Origin: Plazaster borealis
Lineage: Eukaryota; Echinodermata; Asteroidea; Forcipulatida; Labidiasteridae
Reading direction: 5' to 3'
Length of the DNA stretch: 64,000 nucleotides
Assembly: GCA_021014325.1 (NCBI GenBank)
Contig: CM037471.1
Location: 17,628,818 to 17,692,817, forward strand
Below are positions 1 through 10,300 of the stretch, piece by piece; the first letter of the stretch is position 1; the number at the start of each line of letters is the position of its first letter. The notes beneath the pieces are model-generated. The model was given only the letters and a program-made list of their open reading frames with translations, did not search any database and was not told where the DNA came from. The position numbers and the translations under genes were made by a program.

Positions 1-869
1 ACAATTTTTCGAAACCATTGTTTTTTTTGTTTTATTTGGGGGTTACTTTTTGGCAATTTAAGTTCATAAGATTTACAGACTTGTACTTATGGAAAACTGC
101 ATAGTGTTTACACTGTGAACTAGCGCTGGACGATATAACAATAATATCATCACGATACGATATCAAAAAATAATATCGTCACTATTGAGGTTGGTTTTGA
201 AAGTATCGAAATATCGAGACAAAGACGATATTCTAAATATATCAACGATATCATCCGATACTTGCTGAAAGTTGCTAAAGTAATCCGATATCCGCCTTAA
301 TAAGCTTTCCGTCTTGAAAATGTTCCTCAAATAGCGCTAGCCATTAGTATTTAGGGACAGCCGGCGTGTAAAATACCAGTTTTGTATGGGTTTTTATGAC
401 GCGGAACCGGAGTTAAATTTAGACTTTGAAAGTGTCACGGCAACGATAATTGTGAAGTAAACTGAAGACTCTGTTTATGTCTTCCCATCTAGCCATGGTG
501 TGGTCTCTCTACATGTATCGCGATTGCTGACTGAAAGCAGGGCGAACGTGCTTGGCACAGGCTGATTGGCTGATTTCCGATTGTCCGAATTCCGATTGGC
601 CGAAACGCTCTCGATTGGTGTGAATATCCACAGCGCTGCCATTCCGTAGTATCCATCACCTCGATCCCGCCGATGTGCTATCCGCCGCCACTGTTCTATC
701 ATAGCGTGCTATACTTTATCATTAGGGGATGAAGGAACGATGTGTTGCCGTGGGTGCAAAGCTGCAGGGGAAATTTTCTTGGTGAGCAATCGCCGCGTGG
801 TCGGGGAAACGTCAGAGAAACGTCGCGTCGGGTATTCTTGATGTCGATTATGAACGAATCGGAATAAAA

Positions 870-911
870 ATGGAGGCACCAGCTTCGAAATCGCAACGTC
901 CAATCGTGGAT
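870..911 (+). other. Possible first coding exon inside the hAT element
   Basis: ATG at 870 opens a short frame, MEAPASKSQRPIVD, that runs directly into a strong donor (GTAAGG at 912). The surrounding 440-930 is richer in GC than its neighbours and looks promoter-like. It could be exon 1 of the lost transposase or a captured host exon. No downstream exon was found, because the family A insertion follows closely. This is a weak call. Confidence 0.2.
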
Positions 912-942
912 GTAAGGTGTCTGTTTTCATGGAATATGGACG

Positions 943-1317
943 TTAAAGGCACTGTACACATTTGGTAATTACTCTAAATATATATTAGCATAAAAACTGA
1001 CTTGGTAATGAGCAACAGAGAGCTGTTGATAGTATAAAACATTGTGAGAAACGACTTCCTCTGAAGTAACCTAGTTTTTGAGAAAGAGGTAATTTCTCAC
1101 TAAAATAATAAAAAACTTCTTGCAAGAAGTTTTTATTCCCATCTGAAAGCACACAAATTTGTACAACAAGGGTGTTTTTTCTTTCATCATTTTCTTGCAA
1201 CTTCGATGACCAATTGAGCCCAAATTTTCACAGGCTTGTTATTTTATGCATATGTTGGGATACACCAAATGAGAACACTGGTCTTTGACAATTACCAAAC
1301 GTGTTCAGTGCATTTAA
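943..1317 (+). repeat. Short inverted-repeat element, family A, copy 1
   Basis: It runs from TTAAAGGCACTG to CAGTGCATTTAA and is the most complete of five copies in this window (others at 5040-5294, 7281-7468, 36491-36854 and 50300-50649 plus 58143-58184). It has inverted ends (GGTAATTAC and its complement) and a central perfect hairpin around 1110-1136. The TTA-rich junctions suggest a PIF/Harbinger-like MITE, but the exact target duplication is ambiguous. Confidence 0.8.
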
Positions 1318-2304
1318 TTCAATGATTTATCTTGGCGGTTTGTATCCATTGACATGTCTTGTTTGTTTATTTAAATTGCCCATTTCCACCCTGTCGTTAA
1401 ACTGCTTTCCGCGTTCGATTTAGTCATTGTTATCCAATTCTATAGGTTTTTTCAAATTTTCAAAAATGTTCACGATATATCGACATATCGGCGATATTTA
1501 CCTGACGATATATTGCCAGTCAAAATTTTCGATATCGTCCAGGGCTACTGTGAACAAGATTGCCCTCCATTAATTCCATTCATTACAGCATCTGCCATAC
1601 ATATTTAACAAAATCATGAACTCCATTTAAGTTAGGACCTCCCCCCCCTCACTCCCGCTCTCTTAAAAAATAAATGGATGTGTACTAAAATAAGTACAAA
1701 ATGGAAAGTGAAAATATAAATGAATACATAAAAGTGACACCATCTGATTCATTCCTGTCCTTAGTTTTACTGTAGGAGGAGGAAGCCAGATATTAGTATT
1801 CATAGTGACATTGTTAGTAGAACCATTGCACAGGCTGCTGTCGCTGAGGTCAAACAATGAAAGCATGTAGTGTACTAGACTGGTCCCATGTCTTTATCCG
1901 CAAGGACGTAACGTGTTTGTCAGCTACACCATCAGCAGGGACTTTTTGATCGTCTGCTGCTGCTCGTGTACATAATGTTTGTATGTAAAACTTGAGCATG
2001 TTTATACACAATGTAATGCGTGTACACGTGTGTGTGACAACGAATCTCTGCCGTGTGAATGAATGGGAGGTCAAAGGTGTGTTTTCCAGGATCCCATCCT
2101 TCTCTCACACATACGTACACCAACTGTAAAGATTCTCTCATGCATACATGTGATAGAAATAGCCATCGCCAGGTGAAATGGGTTCATCTTTATTTTGAGC
2201 AAGAGACAATGAAGTTACAATGAGACTGATGATTTTTATCTAGATGTACGTGTTTAAATACAGTATGTGATTACTTTATGTACTTTATTTTGCAGCTCCT
2301 CACT

Positions 2305-2441
2305 TCTCTAAGAGAGGGCAAGGCCATTTTCATTTTGCAAAGGACATTTCCATTATAAAATTGTAAAGTCTGTGGGAAACTTTTGAATGGGCACCAAGGC
2401 CATGGCCTTCAGGCCCCGTGTATTTCCAGGTACTCACCGTG
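2305..2441 (+). repeat. Family B short element, degenerate copy
   Basis: It shares the internal sequence of the family B copy at 3929-4098 (GGCAAGGCCATTTTCA, then a GGGAAACTTTTGAA block and GGCCATGGCCT). Both inverted ends are eroded. Related copies lie at 8518-8675 and 12290-12458. Confidence 0.6.
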
Positions 2442-3928
2442 CACTATTCCCAGCTGATTGTAGGTCTTCCTTTGACCTTAGTAGGGCACTGTTTAAGCTT
2501 GTGGCATCACAGGTCTTGCGCTTACTGGGCTAGTAGTAAAGTCTGCTTTTTACTTGCCCCCAGGAAGTTTTAGTAGCCCAGTTTTTTAAATGTATTGTCA
2601 TAAATGTATCTTTCTGAAATATTGATGGTAGCAATCACAAACAGTATGGCCAAATGAAATTACATTCAAACACTCAAAAATAAATTAACACATTTATAAA
2701 ATGTATTATTCACATCTGAAAAGGATGAGCATTTTGAACAAGTAGGTTCAGTGCAGTTTTTAGTAGCCCACAGGGCAAGTTGAGAAGTGGTGTTAGACAA
2801 TGTGCGCCGAATATATGTTAGGGTGAGCCCTGCTGAGTTTGATCTCTAGTCTGCATAATAGTTGTACATGCAGTATTGTACATTTTAATTTCTGTATACA
2901 GCATGTACAGGTACATGTACAAGTACTGGTGTACACTCAGGAAGCACCTTGGAGGCAATTATCACTGGGTGACTATCCAGTTTGTTTGTTCCTGGGTTAA
3001 CACATCTTCATTTAGGTATAAATAGATCTGCACTTTCATTGTAGATTTTCTATGGACTTTTTGATACTAAATAGTACAGTGTGTTTATTCCTGGTTTGGC
3101 TCAACTTCATTTTTAAGTGTAAACTACTCTTGCACTTTCATTGCCAGTTTGTTATGGACCTCTTTTGTACACACAATTTGGTACGTTCCTGTTTTGACTC
3201 AACTTCATTTTAAAATAAGTGTAAACTACTTCGCACTTTCATTGCCAATTTTTGCATTTTGTATAACATGTACATTGTAGGCCTACATGTACGTGATGTA
3301 CACAGTTTAGTACAGTAATTTTGTTTGCATGATTGGGAATTGGGATTGCATGATAGACTACCACTATATAGTTATGCTGCTGGTACATGTAGGCCTACAT
3401 GAAGATTATTGTAGAGTCTTCATTTTGTCCTCTGTATGCAAATTTATGCAGGCATTTGTTTTTGACTACATAATTATTTTATGTATACATGTACATGTAT
3501 CACTATCAGTTTTCCCTGGGACTATTGGGCTGCAGATATTGTGCAGGAGGAGGCCCCAGTGCAGTTTTTCTTTGTCACTATGTCAGACATTATTTTATGT
3601 GTTTTTTGTGTGTCTACTTTTACTGTCATTGACTGTATTTCCATATCCTCATTTATTATGATTAGTATTCAGGTTCATATATTGTAAGTTTATGTACAAA
3701 TTCTGCAGGCACCCATTTCTGTAATTTATAAAAATGTGTGTCTTGGGTGTCTACCATCCATTCCCTGTAACATTTCTATTGGTTGAGTACAGTTTGTGTT
3801 AACTTGCAAATAACTGTCGTCATGCTAACTACTAGTCTTGGTGCAAGACCTTATTTTGATGTCTCACAATCCTGGTTTCTTTCTTCTTTGATCAATTTCT
3901 TTTCTCTAGCGCAGAGGGATCTCTTGGT

Positions 3929-4098
3929 CAGGCCTGGAATTTCATTTTTGAGATGGCAAGGCCATTTTCAATTTGCAAAGGGCACTTCTATCAGATAAAA
4001 ACTTAAAATCTATCGGAAACTTTTGAAGGGACACCAAACACACCAAGGCCAAGAACAGGGCAAAAGAGGCCATGGCCTCTGTTGTAATTCCAGGCCTG
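3929..4098 (+). repeat. Family B short inverted-repeat element with 6-bp duplication
   Basis: A 170-bp element bounded by CAGGCCTGGAATT and AATTCCAGGCCTG. It is flanked on both sides by CTTGGT (3923-3928 and 4099-4104), an exact 6-bp repeat consistent with a target site duplication. It lies 56 bp upstream of the first coding exon of CPT1. Confidence 0.75.
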
Positions 4099-4154
4099 CT
4101 TGGTGATATGTGCTGTTGCAAATAAATATGTGGCTTTTTCTTCCCCTGTTGTAG

Positions 4155-4319
4155 TGAAGCAAGCAAGACCATAAAAAGATGGCTGAAGCCCATGCGGCTG
4201 TGGCCTTCCAGTTCACAGTCACCAATGAGGGAATTGATTTTGACATCAACCATGAAGCCCTAAAGGCCGTCTTTGAAAGCGGCCGCCGATCCTACGTCAA
4301 GAAATTCAGACGTTTCCAG
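4155..4319 (+). CDS. CPT1: CPT1 coding exon 1 (5' leader plus residues 1-47)
   Basis: The acceptor TTGTAG precedes 24 bases of leader, then ATG at 4179 in a good context (AAAAAGATGG). It encodes the cytosolic regulatory N-terminus, including Glu3 and His5 and the run ending KKFRRFQ. The exon ends at phase 0, at the same place as in vertebrate CPT1 genes (just before NG). Translation starts at 4179; bases 4155-4178 are untranslated. Confidence 0.95.
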
Positions 4320-7300
4320 GTTTGAAGAATATGTATTTTGACAATATTGAGTTTGTTTTATGTTTTGGGGACCTACATGTAGTCGTTTACTAAAATTTAC
4401 GCACTTTAAGACTTTGCTAAGGTTTTTTTTTTTGGGGGGGGGGTGTAGAACTGCCAACTCTTTCTTTGGTTCTGCAGAAAGTTCCCTAAAAATAAACCAA
4501 TCTTTCCATATTTTGGTGAACAAATTTTAAAAATCTCCCTGATAATGGAAACTTATCCCCTATTACATGTATGTTAAACATGTCTAAGTATCTCCCTGGT
4601 TGTTGTACACAAAATCTCCCTGATTGCAAGATGCAATTGTTGGCAGCTCTGTGGGTGTGCTATCTTTTTTCTATCATTTTCAAATTAATATGAAAAGGGA
4701 TTTGTGTTTTGTTCATGTTAGTTTGAGTGTACTACCCCTCAGCCTTTCAGCATAGACCCTCTTGCATTGGCTGCCATCATGGATGTCCCAAAAATGGAAA
4801 TTTGCTTGGTGCACACAGCGTGTACAACTCTCGGCCTGTTATAGGTCTTCCTGTTTCCTCAGTTAAGGCACAGTTTGAGATTTTGAAATGATAGGCAAGG
4901 GGTCTATAGCCATTGTATACTGTAGTAAGTAAGTATGTCATACGTGCGAGCATTGGTCACAAGGTTTTTCTGTAATTAAACCCAAATTATCTACATGTAG
5001 ATTAAAGTTTTAAAAAGATATTTACACATTTTGATATCCTTAAAGGCATCGTACACGTTTGGTAATTACTCAAAATATATATTAGCATAAAAACTGACTT
5101 GGTAACGAGCAACAGAGAGCTGTTGATAGTATAAAATATTGTGAGAAACGACTCCCTCTGAAGTAACGTAGTTTTTGAGAAAGAGGTAATTTCTCACTAA
5201 AATGATAAAAACTTGTTATTTTATGCATATGTTGGGATACACCAAATGAGAACACTGGTCTTTGACAATTACCAAACGTGTACGATGCCTTTAATGAGAT
5301 TCTGAGACTTTACAAAACATGTTTGAAAGAGTAGTCAATAACTGTCTTGTGTAGATCTAAAAAACAAATAATAATTGCTCAATGCATTTTCGGTTGGCAT
5401 AGGCATAGGACCTAGGGGTGCAGGGGCGGGGGGGGGGGGGGTTAACTGCCCTACCAAATTCGGGCAAAACAGTTGGGAAAATTCATGTAAAGCAAGAAGA
5501 AAAACAAAAATGGACAGAGAAAGCAACAAATACTTTTTGCCCGGTACTAGAAATTGGTACTAATGTTTTTATCTGTCTTAAATTCAGGCAATTCAACCCC
5601 TCTGCCCCCCCCCCTCCCTAAAAAAAGAGTCCCCATACGTCCACGTGTGAGCATTTCATGTAATAATTGTCATAACTGTGTAAATTTGGCCTGGTTTAGG
5701 GTGCAACAATAACACTCTTAACCATTTTGTATTTCTGCAGAATGGCATGGTAAACACCACCTACCCAGCTAGCCCAGCCAGCTGGCTTGCTGTACTGACG
5801 ACCGTAACTGCTCTAACTCTGGCCCGCCTTGATCCCTCCATGGGAATGATTGATAAACTGAAGGATAACTTCCTGCCAGTGTGAGTCTATTTCCATCTTG
5901 AATGTGTGATTTTGTAGTGTTTAACCTTTTTACTGTTGTTAAGCCTTGCTGTGGCTGTGAGGTCCATTCAATTCCATTCTTTGCTTACCTAAATTGTGTC
6001 TTACAGTGTATTAGTCATCAGCAATTTGAACGATGGTTTTTTTTCCATCTAGTATCTAGCCTTGATCAAGGCTGTGTAGACAAGTACTCTAGCTAAAACC
6101 ATAGAGCAAGGATACTAAAACCTCAGCTGCCCGAGTGCGATACAACCCCAGTCCCCCGACTGACACACACACGCACACCGCTGTTCCACACACCGCTATC
6201 GCTCACAATTCTAGCCCGTGAGCCGCGTCAGGCTCACAGCCTTGACGATCTTGTACACTTCCGGGTCTTATGTGTTTCATTGTTTTTCTTCGCAAATCCG
6301 TGGAAAATGGGGGGGTGAGTGGATATGCAAAGATTTATTTCATGAATAATACATCATTCCTAATAGCCAATCACACACCATTATGGTTGGTTTAGAGGAA
6401 ATGGATATGAATCATTAGTTTACAGCCGTCCAATCAGCTGCACAAAATTTGACCTTTATTTTGACCTTTATAACAGACCGCCCCCTATGGGAATCGCGTC
6501 GTCGTCGGGCGGCCATTACATACCTTTTATTACAAGTAGAGCGCACTCATTACCATAACCGCAAGACCCGGAAGTGTACAAGATCGTCAAGGCTGTGAGC
6601 CTGACGGCTCACGGGCTAGGATTGTGGGCGATAGCGGTGTGTGGAATAGCGGTTTGTGTGTGTGTGTAATGCGTACATTGTAATGTTCGTGTACAGGCGC
6701 TGTGTGTGTGCATGGTGTCAGTCAGGGGGCTGGGGTTGTATCGCATTCGGGCAGCTGAGGTTTTAGTATCCTTGCTCTATGGTTTTAGCTAGAGTACTTG
6801 TCTACACAGCCTTGATGAAGGCTATCTAGTATCTAGTTATACTTTGTTCTCCTTTTTTAAGGTTTTATCGCATTTGGACTATAGGTTTATTCTTTTTAAT
6901 TTTACAAACTTTTGTCATTTAAAAAAAATTGTTAACACTCAATTTTAGTCGTTTTAACTATTGTCTTGTAGTTAATCGATTGAATATTAAACCTAAATGA
7001 ATTGGATTGAATTGAAAATTTAATTAAATGTGCTGACGCAATGCGCAATCCCTGAACAGTTCAGTTTGATTATTTATACCATGCCAAATATGTGGCAGAG
7101 GGCGTACCCAGCCCTACGTCATGCCACTTATCAAGCACTTAATGCAATGATTTATAATCTCTGGACATTCTATGATGGAGAGAAACCTGGGTTGTTGGCT
7201 TTCTCGCATAATCCTTATAATGTAAAGGCTCTTTTGCACAATTTGGTAAAGCTGGTCAGGCGATAGATCTAATAGATCTAAAACACCCCTGTTGTACAAT

Positions 7301-10300
7301 TTTGTGTGCTTTCAGATAGGAATAAAAGGCTTCAGGCCTGAAGTCTTTTATTATTTTAGTGAGAAATTACCTCTTTCTCAAAAACTACGTTATTTCAGAG
7401 GGAGTCGTTTCTCACAATGTTTTATACTATCAACAGCTCTCCGATGCTTGTTACCAATTAAGTTGACTTATAAGACTTTTAAACAACCCGCTTGTCATTC
7501 TGTGATGCAGGGAGTACCTCGGAGCAACACCTACCATCTACCTTTCCACGGCGATCTTTGCCACCTTGCTGTGGCTGGTCATCATCTTCTCAGTCCGGTT
7601 CATCTTGAAGCGTCTGCTGTCCTACAAAGGATTCATGTATGAAGGCAGGGGGAAGGTCTCCCTCAAGACCAAGATATGGAGTGTAAGTTTGGCTAGCATG
7701 GTTGCAAACAAAAATGTGTAAGGTTTTTCCCCTCGTACAGGTCTTTTAGATATTCAGTTTGAAAAAAAATCAAAAGATAAAAATGTATTAAATTAAATAA
7801 ATTACCCCAAACCCCAACATCTTCCTTTTCAAATCTATCATCTTAGATACATGTAGTTGGATTCATTGTGTAAGTGCAATTGTTTTGTATCTTCCAAAGC
7901 CAAAAATGTGTTTTCTAAAAGGCCACCGTGGTCTAGTGGCTATGAGGCCAGGCACCGTGGTTAGACTGCAGGACTTGCAATCGCAAGGTTGTGGGTTTGA
8001 ATCCTACCAAGTTTACCGCTGATTTCACAATGACTAGAATAAGTATTGTCGTCTAGTTACTGAATCACAATTTCTTGATTTGTGCAATTCATAATCATCT
8101 ATAGACGTGTTTGTATGAGAGAGATTGGCTGTTGCCTGCTTGGTGTTTATATGTAAATCTCCTTGTTAGAGTTAGCTGAGTTCCCTTGACGGGAAGATAA
8201 TCTAGACACAAACAATTTTTTTTATGTAAAAAGTCCACATGTATCTTTGATGTACCTTATACTGTTGGTGTCTAATTTGAAAATTCCTACAGGGATGAAG
8301 ATGATCCATAACTTCATACTTTGTGTTTGGGTTTATAGACCTTGTCACCGTGTTTACAAATTAAGTGACTTTCAGTGCATTCCCTGGCAAGCACTAATAT
8401 TACACCGGTCATAATGAGAGCTTATTTACATTTGTAATCATAGTTACAGTTTAACATAAGATAAGAATTGGTAAGAATATCATCTGAACAAGTTTTGAGA
8501 TGTACCTCAGGCCTGGAATTTCATCTTTGAGGTGGCAAGGTGATTTTCAGTTTGCAAAGGGCACTTCCATTTGAAAATCTTAAAGTCTATGGGAAACTTT
8601 TGAAAGGTCACCACGGCCAAGACCAGGGGCAACAGAGGCCAATGCCTCTGTGGCCTCCGAGTAATTCCAGGCCTGGTGTCTCTTCTTCATATCAAATGTT
8701 GATCACAATCATACATTGCAATCCCCATACCATTGCATTCAGCTTTGTATGAATTGTGCCTGCAGGAAGTCCAGGCTATGTGGCTCTTTTGCTAACATGC
8801 GATGTGACTGTTTACATTGTTTTATATACATTTAGGTGCTGCTCAGGTGTTTTGCTACTCGAAAGCCACGTCTGTTTGGCTACCAGAATGCACTACCTAA
8901 TCTACCATTGCCACCACTCAAGGAAACAATGAGGCGTGTAAGTCTGAACCCATTTTCCACAGTATTGATATTGGAAAAATCTTGCAATCCTATTTTCTGC
9001 TTTTTCTCACCCATATACTCTTGCTTTGCTGAGATGTAGAACAGAGCCACTCCAACAGCTTTTTTCCATGTACTGCATCTCTTTGGAACTCTTTGTCTGG
9101 TGCATGTTTCTCTCGCTCCTACAATCTAGACTGTTTTAAGAGGAATATCAATTCCTACCTTCAGCTTCCTTGAGTTTTCATCTTAAACGTTTTTTCTTGT
9201 AGCCCCTTACCAAGAATGGCTTCTAGCCTTGTTCGGGGCGAGTATTCCATGTCTGTTTTTGCATTATATTTCTTACAGTATCTGCTGTCGGTAAGTCAGT
9301 GTGTAAGTCTGAATTCATTTTAGCGTGTCATGGCCGAGTGGTCAAGTGCACCGGTCTCAAGTTCTGATGGTTAAGTCATCAGTTCGAATCCTGGTCATTG
9401 AGCAAGACGCTTTTACTACAATTGCGTCTCTTCACACAGGTGTATAAATGGTACCTGTGAGGGTAGAGGTTGTAATGTGTTTTAAAAAGCCTTTGGAGCG
9501 TCACGGCAGCCCAGGGCTGTTTACTTCCCAAGGATTTGATAAAGATTATGTGAATGTTATTGACCCAAAAACTAGGGCACTATATTGATGTAAAGCGCAT
9601 TGATACGTCATGGTGAAATGCGCTAAATAAGAACTTACTATTATCATTAATACTATTCACAGTGTTGATATAGGAAAAGTCTTGCAGTCCTTTTTGAGCA
9701 ATTTCTGCTGCAAATATCTTATATTCTTGGTATTGCATGTCTGTCTTTGTATCATTTCTTGCAGTATTTGCTGTCAGTAAGAGGATTTCTCAATGATGAG
9801 GAGTTTGAACGCATGGAGCTGCTTGTTAAGGACTTCGAGGTGGGTCTGGGACCACGCCTCCAGCGCTACCTTCGCCTGAAGTGGTGGTGGTCCACCAACT
9901 ATGTGAGTGACTGGTGGGAGGAGTATGTGTACCTGAGGGGCCGGGCTCCGATCATGGTCAACAGCAACTACTATGGCATGGTGAGTATGTCAGAATGGGA
10001 TCATAGGTATTAAAATGGAAGTTACTATTAAAATCCGTTGAGCTCTGCCCTTAAAGGGACACGTTGCCTTGGATTGGGTGATTTGGGCTATAAAAAGCAT
10101 TTGAAAGCGTTGGTTATGAAATGATTATGGTCAGAAAGATGTTTTAAAAGTATAATATAATGATCCAAACAAATGTGTGGTTTTCCTTTTACTTCGTGAA
10201 CACGGTCCACCATTTTGTGGAGTCAAAAATTTTGTTCTACAAAATGGCGGACCGTGTTAGTTCTCAAAATAAAAGGAAAACCACACAATTTAGATCATAT

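Larger units (their letters stand above)
121..1547. mobile_element. hAT-type DNA transposon, probably non-autonomous
   Basis: The element starts with TAGCGCTGGACGATAT and ends with the near inverse of it (ATATCGTCCAGGGCTA). It is flanked by an exact 8-bp duplication, CTGTGAAC, at 113-120 and 1548-1555. An 8-bp duplication and this type of end are typical of the hAT superfamily. Further GATATATCG-like motifs lie inside both ends. No transposase domain is visible. A short exon-like stretch lies at 870-911, and a family A element has inserted at 943-1317, so the copy is interrupted. Confidence 0.85.
1556..4154. other. Upstream region or 5' intron of CPT1, no gene seen
   Basis: The first coding exon begins at a splice acceptor (AG at 4153-4154), so at least one non-coding exon lies upstream, here or outside the window. 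I could not identify it. The stretch holds two family B elements (2305-2441 and 3929-4098), a C-rich tract near 1637 and imperfect repeats of about 100 bp around 2980-3250 sharing CAACTTCATTTT and GCACTTTCATTG. Confidence 0.5.
5881..7510 (+). other. CPT1 intron 2
   Basis: It is dominated by a 768-bp foldback element (6057-6824) and a reversed partial family A element (about 7281-7468) that ends about 40 bp before exon 3. No other feature was seen. Confidence 0.8.
7683..8835 (+). other. CPT1 intron 3
   Basis: It contains a tRNA-derived SINE (7921-8225) and a family B element (8518-8675). The rest has no recognised feature. Confidence 0.75.
8938..9764 (+). other. CPT1 intron 4, internally duplicated
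   Basis: The intron consists of two diverged tandem copies. Copy one (8938-9290) and copy two (about 9301-9776) share GTAAGTCTGAA, TTCCACAGTATTGATATTGG or its counterpart, CATGTCTGT and the acceptor region TTTCTTRCAG, plus the first 12 bases of exon 5. A SINE (9325-9656) split copy two after the duplication. Confidence 0.75.

Noticed and set aside
475..930. Overlapping short open frames near the left end
   Set aside because: They lie inside the hAT element on the minus strand, overlap in different frames and have no recognisable protein content.
1556..4154. The CPT1 promoter and first non-coding exon
   Set aside because: An upstream exon must exist because exon 1 has an acceptor, but no donor or promoter could be chosen with confidence.
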